From positions 1 to 64,000 of the forward strand of contig JAFRIR010000137.1 of assembly GCA_017432685.1 (NCBI GenBank): a DNA stretch of 64,000 nucleotides. Direction: 5' to 3'. The notes beneath the pieces are model-generated. The model saw nothing but the letters and a program-made list of their open reading frames with translations, was not told where the DNA came from and ran no database searches. Of this stretch, positions 28,501-37,417 are shown one piece after another. The position numbers and the translations under genes were made by a program. This DNA comes from Flexilinea sp. (GTDB lineage Bacteria; Chloroflexota; Anaerolineae; Anaerolineales; Anaerolineaceae). The stretch's first letter is position 1. The number at the start of each line of letters is the position of its first letter.

Positions 28501-29655
28501 TCAGTTGCCAAAGAGGCCCTGCAGCATACCGCTGAGGTCAAGGCTGCCTTCACCGTTTTCAGAGCCGCCGAAAAGCTGCCCCGCGAGTCCCTGAACATCA
28601 ACACCTTCCAACAGTCCGCTGAGATCGAGCTCACCGTTTTCATTGGTTACATATTGTGTGAGTCCACTCAGGTCGACATTGCTCAGCATTTCCTCAAGGT
28701 TCAGTTCACCCGGCAGGGAGCTGAGATCGAAATCCGTGTTTCCTTCCAGAGCGCCTTCAGCCTCGAGTTCGGCATAAAGTTCAGCCAAAGCAGCTTCAAG
28801 TTCTGTATCGGTCATTTCACTCTGAACCTCAGCCTCGCCTTCAGCCGCTGATTCCAGCATGTCAAAGAAAGAAGGACCTTTGCTCAGGTTTTCTTCCGTT
28901 ACAAACACCATATGCATGTCGTCAGCATCGCCTTCCATGGTCAGCTGCACAGTGTTGTCTGTATGGTACTCAAGAATGATGGTCTGTTCGGTTTCATTGC
29001 CCTTTTCATCTTTGGTGGTTTCTTTGATGAGGATCTTGCCGTCGTTGAAAGTATAGGCAACTTTCTCTTCCGGATCTTCGCCTTCCAAGGTGATATCCAG
29101 GGAATCTTCGCGAATCACAAGTTTCCCGTTCATACCGATAAGAGAGGCAGGCATCATGTCGCTGCCAAGTTTGATGCTGTTCAGGAACCATTCACCGGTG
29201 AAATCTTCAACCGTGGCATCAGCTTTTATTTCAGCAGTGCCGAGGACCGGCTTGAGTTCACGAACATAATAAACGGACATTTCATCGTCACCAAAAACCA
29301 GGCTGCCATCTTCATTGATGGTCATGGCATAATCCTTTAGCTGACCGTTTTCATCCTTTTCAACGTTATAAGCAACACCGTCTTTCATGTACCATGAGCT
29401 TGTCTGGGAATCCTGTCCGTCACTGACGATCACTGCGGTGTTGTCAGCGTTGAGTGTCAAGGTAGAATCCATTCCCAAACCGGCCAGGTCCATGCAGTCT
29501 TTTCCAAAGCACATTTTTTGGATGTGCCAGGTACCGAGGTAATCGGCTGCTTCTTTCTCATCAATAGCGGGAAGCTCTCCCTGGGCGGAAGCAGCAAAAA
29601 CACAAGCAAACATGGCAAGAGCCATCACAGCAAAAAGTAAAGCAAACTTTTTCAT
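28501..29655 (-). CDS. Secreted protein with two lipocalin-like repeats and a Leu/Asp-rich tail
   Basis: A 384-residue exported protein. The signal peptide (about 1-24) ends ...FAASAQG. Two similar beta-rich repeats follow (about 40-130 starting YLGTWHIQKM, and 145-255 starting FTGEWFLNSI), each of the lipocalin-like type with a GxW start and alternating strands. The last 110 residues are acidic and contain recurring short blocks of the form DLSGLL/NLEEML/DVQGLA. No enzyme motif is visible. It is a single-gene unit whose 3' end has a bidirectional terminator. Function unknown; ligand binding outside the cell is a guess. Confidence 0.7.
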   Translation of the reverse strand: MKKFALLFAVMALAMFACVFAASAQGELPAIDEKEAADYLGTWHIQKMCFGKDCMDLAGLGMDSTLTLNADNTAVIVSDGQDSQTSSWYMKDGVAYNVEKDENGQLKDYAMTINEDGSLVFGDDEMSVYYVRELKPVLGTAEIKADATVEDFTGEWFLNSIKLGSDMMPASLIGMNGKLVIREDSLDITLEGEDPEEKVAYTFNDGKILIKETTKDEKGNETEQTIILEYHTDNTVQLTMEGDADDMHMVFVTEENLSKGPSFFDMLESAAEGEAEVQSEMTDTELEAALAELYAELEAEGALEGNTDFDLSSLPGELNLEEMLSNVDLSGLTQYVTNENGELDLSGLLEGVDVQGLAGQLFGGSENGEGSLDLSGMLQGLFGN

Positions 29656-29874
29656 GATTTTTGGACGTTCGTGAAACGCCTCTCTCCTTTTTTAATATAG
29701 ATTTTGCAATAAGGGTAAAAGTATTCTGTGTCTTTAAACCCTCTCTCCCAAAACGATATTCATTATACTAAAGTTTCCGGTCCGGTAGAATCCGCAATTG
29801 TTAATTTTCCGTAAAAAACGTGACAAATCGGTCATAGAATCATTAACCGGAGTGCTGAAAATGGTATAAATAAA

Positions 29875-31650
29875 ATGATGATTATGAATAAGATGCGCTT
29901 TATTGAAATCATTCTTTTGCCGATGCTGCTCGTTTTTTCCGGCTGTTCAAAGCTTCAGGAACAGGCGGAACAGCTCATGTGGGAGCATTCGGGAGTGACG
30001 GAAGATTTTTCTTACCTTCAATATCAGCAGATGGATGCTGCAAATGCTCTGGATGAGAATGGTCTGTATCATTCGGCTGAGGTGGAAACCTATGAAAAGC
30101 GACAGGAAAAATCCGGAACTGTTCATGTCTCCTTTGCCCGCAACGATTTTCTGCGCTTTGATTATTACCGGGATGAAGCATTTTCACGAGTCCTTGAAAC
30201 CACGGATTGCTGGATGAACCCGGGAGAGGCTGTCTTTGCAGGTGAGCCGGAGCTTACAAACCCGAACAGCAAGCTTTATCGGTTTTCCGAATTTGTCATT
30301 TTGGAACTCGATGAAAAAGGGGGTGTGAAAGCCGTACTGCAAAATGTAAAAACGATCCCCGGTGAGGTTTATCGGATACCGGAAGATTTCACCGGCACTG
30401 ATATCTCGATCATACCGATTGGGGAATATCTGGATCGAACTGTGAAGCTCTCCGCGGTATCCGTTGCTCCTGACGGCAGCCGGACATCCCTTGAAAACGG
30501 GGCCTGGGAAATCAACGGAAAACGTTTTGGAAATATAAATGTGAAACTGAACCCGATGGAATCATATCATATCAATTATGATTACGGTCCGTATCGGGAA
30601 AAGTTGTATTTCTCCGGTTCAACACCGGAATCATATTGGGAAAATTCACGTGAAGGGACTGTCACCTTCCTGGCGGAACCTTCTGACAATGAATACATGG
30701 AATATGAAGTCAGACTGCATCCTTACAGCCGGATGACGATCACTAATGGCGTAACATATCAAAACATGGTAGATTCATTTCTCGATGGCGCTGCCTCGAT
30801 TTTCGGCAACAAAAGTGTTATCGAAAACCAAAACATTATCTCATTGATTCAGATCAACGGTCTCACGAGGGGAAATAATTTCAGCGATACAGAAGTTGAA
30901 ATATCGGAGCTGAAAGCCGGTGATGAGATCTTGATCCGTGTTCCGGCTGATCTGAAGCTGATTACTGAAGATATAGAAGGTTTAACATCCACCGAAAATG
31001 ATGCCGGATGGGACTATCGCTTCCTGATACCCGATTCAGAGACGCTGCATTATCAATTGTCCGTTACCCAGCGGAACAGTGACCGGGACGGTGTATTTCA
31101 TGAGACCATTCTTGAAAACGCTGAATTTGAAGTATTCAGTTCAACCGGGATCCGGTATTTGGAAGGCAGCGAGCTCCCTGCGGAGAATGAAAAAGTGACT
31201 GTAAAAATTTCGCCGGATGAGGGTTTTTGCGTATACGGGAAAAATGTGAAAGATAACGTTTACCAGGATGAAATGAAATATTCAGAACTGGCTGCCCATA
31301 TAAATGAGATCCTTGGAACTCATCCGGTCAAACCCGGAATCATCGTAACACTGGATACGGAAGACGAACTTGGGGAGTGCGTGTTCTGGACAGGAACGCA
31401 GCGCCTCAGCGGAACGGTTATGCTGCGTGAGGGGCAGGACTTTCAATTTGATTATTTGCTCGATCCGGAAGCCGGATATGAAATCTATCTGACACCGGAA
31501 GAACGCATGATGGGCATTGAAATCTGGAGTCCCTATGCATCTTCAAGAACATTGGATGTTACAGAATCTTTAGGAGGGCAGACACTGCGCTGCCGGGATT
31601 TTGTTACATTGCAGGAAGGAGTTAAAACTTATGCTGAGGATTCTTACTAA
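29875..31650 (+). CDS. Large uncharacterised lipoprotein
   Basis: A 591-residue protein with a lipoprotein signal peptide; the lipobox VFSGC puts the acylated Cys near residue 25. The rest is beta-rich with several bacterial Ig- or carboxypeptidase-like strands (for example GTVTFLAEPSDNEYMEYEVRL split over short strands); I do not recognise a family. Several ATG codons cluster at the start (29875, 29878, 29884, 29893), so the exact start is uncertain. Its last 20 nt overlap the start of the next gene, and it heads a three-gene operon with two DUF4230 proteins, so it may be their envelope partner. Confidence 0.7.
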   Translation: MMIMNKMRFIEIILLPMLLVFSGCSKLQEQAEQLMWEHSGVTEDFSYLQYQQMDAANALDENGLYHSAEVETYEKRQEKSGTVHVSFARNDFLRFDYYRDEAFSRVLETTDCWMNPGEAVFAGEPELTNPNSKLYRFSEFVILELDEKGGVKAVLQNVKTIPGEVYRIPEDFTGTDISIIPIGEYLDRTVKLSAVSVAPDGSRTSLENGAWEINGKRFGNINVKLNPMESYHINYDYGPYREKLYFSGSTPESYWENSREGTVTFLAEPSDNEYMEYEVRLHPYSRMTITNGVTYQNMVDSFLDGAASIFGNKSVIENQNIISLIQINGLTRGNNFSDTEVEISELKAGDEILIRVPADLKLITEDIEGLTSTENDAGWDYRFLIPDSETLHYQLSVTQRNSDRDGVFHETILENAEFEVFSSTGIRYLEGSELPAENEKVTVKISPDEGFCVYGKNVKDNVYQDEMKYSELAAHINEILGTHPVKPGIIVTLDTEDELGECVFWTGTQRLSGTVMLREGQDFQFDYLLDPEAGYEIYLTPEERMMGIEIWSPYASSRTLDVTESLGGQTLRCRDFVTLQEGVKTYAEDSY

Positions 31651-32329
31651 ACCACCAGTACTGCTGATTTTAGCGCTTATCCTGGCTGTTGGATCAGGAT
31701 TTTACCTTTATAATTCCGGAAAAATCGGAGAAAGTATCGGAACAGGCGCCGGAAAGATGACCGGTTTGGCTGTCGGTTCCTTTAATGGTGTTACAAATGG
31801 ATTGGAAAAAGGAGCTGAGGCCGGAAAAGAGTCAGGGCTAAACGCGGAAGATATGACGATGGAGATTTCCCGGACGGTCAAAAACCTTGGCAACCTGGAA
31901 GTTCTTGTCGCAAATGTCGAAATACCTGATTATCACGAAGTCGGAAAGAAATATGCGGCTTTGTATTTGTTCCGCGGGAGCGCTGTTTTTTCGGTTGATC
32001 TGATGCAATCTTCTGTCAGCAAAACCACCGATGGCGAGGTAATCATCGTGCTGCCGGAACCGACAGCTGTTGTCAACATCAATGATTCCGAAACGGAACT
32101 GCTGGCAGAATACCAGCGGAAATTTTTCAACGGCAATGCAGATGACGGATTTCAGGCTTATCTGAACTCTCTCCGCGCGGTCGATTCAATTTCACTGGAA
32201 AAGGTGACAAATTATCCCGTCCTGATGGACATGGCGAAAGCAAGCGCGAAAAAGCAGGTGAATATGCTTGCCGGGAGTGTTTGTGTAAATTGCCAAAAGA
32301 TCACTGTTCTTTTCCGGACAGAATCTTGA
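31631..32329 (+). CDS. DUF4230 protein 1
   Basis: A 232-residue protein with an N-terminal membrane anchor (about 8-30, LLILALILAVGSGFYLY). The start is at the ATG at 31631, preceded by GGAG, overlapping the previous gene by 20 nt. A Gly/Ala-rich membrane-proximal stretch follows (SIGTGAGKMTGLAVGSFNG). Residues about 85-215 match DUF4230: LGNLEVLVANVEI, the hydrophobic LFRGSAVFSVDL strand, and VIIVLPEPTAVVNI. The family is found in diverse bacteria as single-pass proteins of unknown role. A paralogue is encoded 9 nt downstream. Confidence 0.75.
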   Translation: MLRILTKPPVLLILALILAVGSGFYLYNSGKIGESIGTGAGKMTGLAVGSFNGVTNGLEKGAEAGKESGLNAEDMTMEISRTVKNLGNLEVLVANVEIPDYHEVGKKYAALYLFRGSAVFSVDLMQSSVSKTTDGEVIIVLPEPTAVVNINDSETELLAEYQRKFFNGNADDGFQAYLNSLRAVDSISLEKVTNYPVLMDMAKASAKKQVNMLAGSVCVNCQKITVLFRTES

Positions 32330-32341
32330 AAGGGGCTGATG

Positions 32342-33082
32342 ATGAGTGACAGTAATGAAATAAAAGTTTCCGATCGCGCTTCCATCAGCCGGACGAATAA
32401 AATATGCCTGATCTGTGCGCTGGTTCTTGTTGTGATTGCGGCAGCAGCATGTTTTCTTGCCTTTATAAATGGATCAAGGGCTGTGAAACAAGCCTTTGAC
32501 CGCGAACGCGAGGCAGCGGAAGAATCGGTTTATCACAGCTTCTATGAACAGGGCTTCAAAGCAGGTGAGGAAGAATACCATGTAAAGAACCGTGCTGTGA
32601 TCACACTGGGCAATATAAGAGAAACCGCCAATCTGGAAGTTCTGAGCGTCAGCGATATAGCTTTTATGATCGAAGACCCGAGCAGTGAGAACAAAAATAT
32701 TCAGTCCTGGATCCAGGTGCCCGGTACCGGCGTATATACCGTTGATCTGGCAGCCGGGGAGTTTTTGGTAGACGACGAGCGCTCCATGGTGTTTGTTCGC
32801 ATTCCGAAACCGGAGCTGCTGCCGATGAATATCAGCATCGACCATGCCAATATTGAGATCCTGCGTTTTGAGTCAAATGTATGGAAGAGCTCGGTAAGAG
32901 ACGGAGAGCAGCTGGCCGGGAAACAGCTGAATGAAGCGCGAACCCGGATACAGGAAGATATAAGCTCAAATTTACAGTATTACGAATTTGCGGAAAAGTC
33001 AGCCCGTTCTCTGCTCGAAAACCTGATCCGGGCTGTGAACAGTGAAATTCCCGATTTAAAGGTTGAAATAGAGTTCTTTTGA
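32342..33082 (+). CDS. DUF4230 protein 2
   Basis: A 246-residue paralogue of the preceding gene. A cytoplasmic N-terminus of about 20 residues precedes one membrane helix (about 22-44, ICLICALVLVVIAAAACFLAF), then a coiled-coil linker rich in Glu (about 50-75) and the DUF4230 domain (about 80-200: LGNIRETANLEVLSV, GTGVYTVDLAAGEF, SMVFVRIPKPELLPMNI). AAGGGG lies before the ATG cluster at 32339/32342; the second ATG has the better spacing. The tandem arrangement suggests a heteromeric pair, but this is inferred. Confidence 0.75.
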   Translation: MSDSNEIKVSDRASISRTNKICLICALVLVVIAAAACFLAFINGSRAVKQAFDREREAAEESVYHSFYEQGFKAGEEEYHVKNRAVITLGNIRETANLEVLSVSDIAFMIEDPSSENKNIQSWIQVPGTGVYTVDLAAGEFLVDDERSMVFVRIPKPELLPMNISIDHANIEILRFESNVWKSSVRDGEQLAGKQLNEARTRIQEDISSNLQYYEFAEKSARSLLENLIRAVNSEIPDLKVEIEFF

Positions 33083-33106
33083 TATAATATCATTTAAAAT
33101 GCATGA

Positions 33107-33194
33107 GCGGGGGTATGGGGGCTGCATAGCCCCCGGAAACCATGGCGCGGGAGGGTTATTTTCCGAGGATCAATGATTAATAATCCCGCGCCAT
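33107..33194. repeat. Palindromic GC-rich hairpin element, copy 2 (inverted)
   Basis: 33107-33136 is the reverse complement of the module at 19969-19996: the GGGGGC/GCCCCC stem is conserved while the loop differs. Next to it is a second perfect 11-bp inverted repeat ATGGCGCGGGA (33142-33152) / TCCCGCGCCAT (33184-33194) with a 31-nt interior. It fills most of the gap between the DUF4230 gene and the phosphatase gene. Confidence 0.65.
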
Positions 33195-33290
33195 ACAAAA
33201 TCAACTGTGAATGAGGTAAAAATTTCACGGCTATTTAGAAGATTCCCGTAAAAATAATAGAGACTTTAATATATAATTCGAGGCTAATTT

Positions 33291-34001
33291 ATGCGATTAT
33301 TGACCTGTCAGTTTACAGATCCGGGCGGAAGATCTCCAAATGAAGATTCTGTCGGTTATTTCACCTCAGAAGGTTTTTCCGCATGGATCGCTGCGGATGG
33401 GTTGGGCGGTCACACACAGGGGGAAATTGCTTCAGCAGAAGCGGTTCATTCTTTGGAAACGGTCCTGAACGGCTGTAAAAAAATGAACAGCGCATTTGTT
33501 GAGGATGCTTTCAAACAGATGAACGGTGATGTTCTTAGGTTGAAAGGACCGCTGACAACTGCAGTGTGCGCTTTTTCTGACGGGAAAAAGCTCTGGTATG
33601 CCAACAACGGAGACTCACGCTTTCTGTTCATCCGCTCCAGGAAAGTGACTCATCACACGAATGATCACAGTCTTGCCTACGTGTCCTATTCAAGCGGACG
33701 CATCAGCTATGATGAAATTCCTGCTCATCCGGCACAAAACCGTCTGTTCCATTCGCTGGGAAATGAAGAAGATTTTGCCGGTGAGTTTTATCCTTCCCTG
33801 GACCTTCAGCCCGGTGATGCATTTCTGCTCTGCACAGATGGTTTCTGGGAACTGATCAATAATGAAGAGATCATCCGCACGCTGAACATTTCTCCTACAC
33901 CGCAGGAATGGCTTTCTATGATGCTGGATATCATTCAGGCAAGGCTGAAAAAAACTTCTGACAATTATTCTTCGGTCTGTGTCATGGTAAAAGAAGATTG
34001 A
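33291..34001 (+). CDS. PP2C-family serine/threonine protein phosphatase
   Basis: A 236-residue cytoplasmic phosphatase. Metal-binding motifs of the PPM family are present: PNEDSV (about 16-21), AADGLGGHTQGE (about 33-44), LCTDGFWEL (about 178-186) and the terminal DNYSSVCVMV. It would dephosphorylate Ser/Thr in a Hanks-type signalling system; no cognate kinase is in this window. GAGG precedes the ATG. Its 3' end overlaps the convergent esterase gene by 37 nt. Whether it regulates the upstream DUF4230 operon is unknown. Confidence 0.9.
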   Translation: MRLLTCQFTDPGGRSPNEDSVGYFTSEGFSAWIAADGLGGHTQGEIASAEAVHSLETVLNGCKKMNSAFVEDAFKQMNGDVLRLKGPLTTAVCAFSDGKKLWYANNGDSRFLFIRSRKVTHHTNDHSLAYVSYSSGRISYDEIPAHPAQNRLFHSLGNEEDFAGEFYPSLDLQPGDAFLLCTDGFWELINNEEIIRTLNISPTPQEWLSMMLDIIQARLKKTSDNYSSVCVMVKED

Positions 34002-34783
34002 ATAATCCTCTGATCCTGCAAAAACCATACAAAATAATCTGATAAACGTTCTTTCCAATAAGCCCGGTCATGTTCACCGGGCTGAATGTTATATTCAAAA
34101 GGGTACCCGATGAACGTCAGCTGTGCTGCAGCCTTGCTGCCTTCATGGCGATAGCTGTCTTCACTTCCTGTATCCATTCGGATCCGGAGAATGTTGCCGG
34201 GCTTATGCTTTTCTGCTAAATAGTATAAGCTCTGGTCATCGGTAAAGGTTCCCGGCATGCTCATCAATCCCAGTGAACTGAACACATCCGGATGTTCGAA
34301 GGCTGTTTTTTCAGCCCACAAGGCTCCCCGGGAAAGCCCGCCGATAGACCGGCACCTGCGATCGGTGCAGGTGTTGTAATGCTCATCGATCCATGGGATG
34401 AGATGATTAAGAAGTGCACTGTCAAATTCAGAAAGCGACAGACTAAGCAGGTTAAGGTCTTCCTGCGGAACGACGGTATAAAACAACGGGATATCATTGT
34501 GATTCAGCGTCTCACGAATCACGCTGTCCATCTGCATTTCCTGCCACACCTCGATCCCCATATCCTGTCCGTGAAGCAGATAGATCACCGGATACCCGCC
34601 GATGATCCGTTCATCCATACAGGGGGGAATATAGACATCGAATTGAAATTCACCATGAACTTCTTCCAACATCATGGAGTAGTGTTCAATGATAATTTCT
34701 TGTTCAGCACAGCTTTGACCGAGAGCAGTCTGAATATTGCACAGGAAGATGAAGAGACAGGCAATAATTTTATAAAATCGCAT
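33965..34783 (-). CDS. Secreted esterase-family alpha/beta hydrolase
   Basis: A 272-residue exported protein: the signal peptide (about 1-22) ends at ALGQS. The fold matches the putative esterase (EstD/Fes, tannase-like) group: VYIPPCMDERIIGGYPVIYLLHG, nucleophile Ser in GLSRG (about 150), acid in DTGSED (about 205), and His in PGEHD (about 239), giving a complete Ser-Asp-His triad. It could remove acyl or feruloyl groups from polysaccharides, matching the adjacent GH3 glycosidase. The C-terminal coding region overlaps the phosphatase gene on the other strand. Confidence 0.85.
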   Translation of the reverse strand: MRFYKIIACLFIFLCNIQTALGQSCAEQEIIIEHYSMMLEEVHGEFQFDVYIPPCMDERIIGGYPVIYLLHGQDMGIEVWQEMQMDSVIRETLNHNDIPLFYTVVPQEDLNLLSLSLSEFDSALLNHLIPWIDEHYNTCTDRRCRSIGGLSRGALWAEKTAFEHPDVFSSLGLMSMPGTFTDDQSLYYLAEKHKPGNILRIRMDTGSEDSYRHEGSKAAAQLTFIGYPFEYNIQPGEHDRAYWKERLSDYFVWFLQDQRIIQSSFTMTQTEE

Positions 34784-34879
34784 TCATTCATTTTAAAACA
34801 TTTTTCTGATGTTACAATAAAAACATGAATTTGTCATCAATGGGAAATGCCCCAGTAAGAATGTCACCCGGAGGAATTT

Positions 34880-37285
34880 ATGGGAAATTGGACTCGTGCC
34901 AGATATCTGGTAAACTTACCGCTTTATAAAGGGAAAGAGAAAGTCACTGCAGGAAAGGAACATTTGGAGCTTGCACGGCGGGCTGCCCGTGAAGGCATGG
35001 TTCTGTTGAAAAACGAAAATCATGTCCTGCCGCTCAAAGCTGAAACAAAAATCGCCCTTTTTGGAAAGGGTACCTTTGATTATGTGAAAGGCGGCGGCGG
35101 AAGCGGTGATGTCACCTGTGAATTCAGCATTAATTTATACGACGGGCTGAAACAACAGGAACAGGCACCGGAGATCTTTGAGTCTTTATGTGATTTTTAC
35201 CGTGAAAATGTAAATAAACAGATGGCAGAAGGAGCCTCTGCCGGGCTGATGATCGAACCGGCGATCCCGCAGGATCTGCTGAAACAGGCAGCCGCATTCA
35301 CAGATACAGCCATCATTTCAATCAGCCGTTTTTCCGGAGAAGCCTGGGACCGAAAAAGTGTGACCTATCCCAATCAGGAAGTGTTTGAAAAAGAAATTTC
35401 CGATTTGGCTGCAAAGCTCTTCCCGGACAGCGATTTTTACCTTACCGAAGCTGAAAAATCTATGGTAAGCGAAGTCTGTGGTAACTTCAGTAAAGTGATC
35501 GTCGTTCTGAACATCGGCGGTTTGATGGATGCCAAATGGTTTGCCTCCGATGAGCGTATCAGCAGCGTATTGCTGGCCTGGCAGGGAGGCATGATGGGAG
35601 GATTGGCAGCTGCAGATCTGTTGATGGGAACAGCCACCCCCTGTGGGAAACTGCCGGATACCATCGCCTGTGATCTGGATGATTATCCTTCTACGGCCGG
35701 TTTCCATGAATCACCGGATTATGTAAAATACACGGAAGATATTTATGTCGGTTACCGCTTTTTTGAAACCATTCCCGGGATGAAAAATAAGGTTGTTTAT
35801 CCGTTTGGATATGGACTGTCTTATACAAATTTTGAAATAGTTCCGCTGAGTGCCGAGGAAATTGGTGCAAAGATTTCCGTAAATGTTCGTGTAGTCAATA
35901 AAGGTCTCTTCTCCGGAAAAGAAGTTGTACAACTTTATTACAGCGCTCCGCAGGGGAAACTTGGGAAACCGGAACGTGAACTGGCTGCATTTTCAAAAAC
36001 AAAAGAGCTGGCTCCTGACGAGGAACAAGAATTGACGCTGGAATTTTCGGCCGCTGATATGGCATCCTATGACGATCTGGGAAAAATCCGGAAATCTGCT
36101 TATGTGCTGGAAAAGGGGGAATATCGTTTTTATTTGGGTGAAAATGTCAGGAAAGCAAAAAAACTGAATTTCGTGTATACTGTACGCGAAAATAAAATCG
36201 TAACCCAACTGGAATCACGGATGGCGCCCGTTAACCTTGAAAAGCGAATGCTTGCTGACGGAAGCTTCGAGTTTCTTTCCAGCGATACACCAATGGAACA
36301 GGTTGAGAGCGCCTTGAGCAGTGAAGATTATCATCCTGATTTCCCTATGACGCCTCAGGTTCGCTTTGTTGATCATCTGACCTTTTTTGGCCGATCTTCC
36401 TATATTCCGCTGGATGACGTCGCTGACGGAAAAGTTACGCTCGATGATTTTATTGCTCAGCTCAGTATGGAACAGAAAATCCACCTGTTATGCGGTCAGC
36501 CAAACACAGGCGCCGCTAATACCTTCGGGTTTGGAAATCTGCCTGAATTCGATGTGCCTTCTGTCATGACTGCTGACGGTCCGGCAGGTCTCCGCATTCG
36601 CCCGGAAGTAGGTATAAATACAACTGCCTTTCCGATTGCTACGTTACTGGCTTCTACCTGGGATCCGGAACTGGTGGAAGCAGTCGGGTTCGCTGCCGGT
36701 GAAGAAGTGAAGGAAAACAATATCTTTGTCTGGCTCACACCGGCCGTGAACATCCATCGCAGCCCGCTTTGCGGACGAAATTTTGAATATTATTCCGAGG
36801 ATCCGACCCTGGCCGGTTTGCTTTCCGGCGCCATGATCAAAGGCATCCAGCGTAACGGAGTCGCTGCCACAATCAAACATTTCTGCTGCAATAACAAGGA
36901 AACCAACCGACGCTGGAGCGACTCACGTGTCTCAGAACGGGCATTGAGGGAAATATATCTGAAGGTTTTTGAGATCGCTTTCAAAACAGGACATTTCTGG
37001 TCGCTGATGTCTTCCTATAATATCGTCAACAGCCGGCGCTGCTCTGAAAGTCAGGAATTGCTCACAGGGATCCTGCGTGATGAATGGGGCTATGACGGCG
37101 TCGTGATGACGGACTGGTGGAACGCCGGAGAACAGTATATGGAAGTTATCGCAGGAAATGATGTCAAGATGGGCTGCGGGTACCCTGAGCGGCTAAAGCT
37201 GGCCTATGACAAAGGCCTCGTGAGTGAGAAGGAGATCACGACCTCCGCGAAACGCGTCCTGGAACTGATACTGAAACTAAAATAA
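34880..37285 (+). CDS. Glycoside hydrolase family 3 enzyme with permuted domain order
   Basis: An 801-residue enzyme without a signal peptide. The usual C-terminal parts come first: the GH3 alpha/beta sandwich (about 30-320, LARRAAREGMVLLKNEN... YPFGYGLSYTNFE) and a fibronectin III-like domain (about 330-450). The catalytic (beta/alpha)8 domain follows (about 500-795) with TADGPAGLR, IKHFCCNN and the nucleophile Asp in VVMTDWW. Such reversed order is known for some rumen beta-glucosidases (Butyrivibrio, Ruminococcus), so it is rare but not new. GGAGG precedes the ATG. Substrate is probably a beta-linked glucoside; exact specificity is not evident. Confidence 0.88.
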   Translation: MGNWTRARYLVNLPLYKGKEKVTAGKEHLELARRAAREGMVLLKNENHVLPLKAETKIALFGKGTFDYVKGGGGSGDVTCEFSINLYDGLKQQEQAPEIFESLCDFYRENVNKQMAEGASAGLMIEPAIPQDLLKQAAAFTDTAIISISRFSGEAWDRKSVTYPNQEVFEKEISDLAAKLFPDSDFYLTEAEKSMVSEVCGNFSKVIVVLNIGGLMDAKWFASDERISSVLLAWQGGMMGGLAAADLLMGTATPCGKLPDTIACDLDDYPSTAGFHESPDYVKYTEDIYVGYRFFETIPGMKNKVVYPFGYGLSYTNFEIVPLSAEEIGAKISVNVRVVNKGLFSGKEVVQLYYSAPQGKLGKPERELAAFSKTKELAPDEEQELTLEFSAADMASYDDLGKIRKSAYVLEKGEYRFYLGENVRKAKKLNFVYTVRENKIVTQLESRMAPVNLEKRMLADGSFEFLSSDTPMEQVESALSSEDYHPDFPMTPQVRFVDHLTFFGRSSYIPLDDVADGKVTLDDFIAQLSMEQKIHLLCGQPNTGAANTFGFGNLPEFDVPSVMTADGPAGLRIRPEVGINTTAFPIATLLASTWDPELVEAVGFAAGEEVKENNIFVWLTPAVNIHRSPLCGRNFEYYSEDPTLAGLLSGAMIKGIQRNGVAATIKHFCCNNKETNRRWSDSRVSERALREIYLKVFEIAFKTGHFWSLMSSYNIVNSRRCSESQELLTGILRDEWGYDGVVMTDWWNAGEQYMEVIAGNDVKMGCGYPERLKLAYDKGLVSEKEITTSAKRVLELILKLK

Positions 37286-37307
37286 GAAATATGAAATAAG
37301 AAATGTA
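37280..37307. repeat. Degenerate heptamer array 2 (4 units)
   Basis: Four consecutive 7-mers AAATAAG, AAATATG, AAATAAG, AAATGTA. The first contains the TAA stop of the GH3 gene, and the array ends where structured repeat copy 2 begins. Confidence 0.5.
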
Positions 37308-37308
37308 T

Positions 37309-37405
37309 CTATTCAGGACGGAGCACACGGAGACTGCTCTTGCGTTGCCGCGAAGCCGGCACGCAAGGGCTGTATCCTGTGATGCGTCGCGCTGGTTTTG
37401 AACAG
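37309..37405 (+). repeat. Structured ~96-bp dispersed repeat, copy 2
   Basis: The same layout as 28303-28406: imperfect outer arms CTATTCAG / TTGAACAG, GAGCA...TGCTC, and a central hairpin TTGCG..TGCC / GGCA.CGCAA. Blocks outside the hairpin are nearly identical to copy 1, while the hairpin stem shows compensatory changes. It lies 23 nt after the GH3 stop, in the same orientation relative to the upstream gene as copy 1. Confidence 0.75.
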
Positions 37406-37417
37406 GTAACATATATA

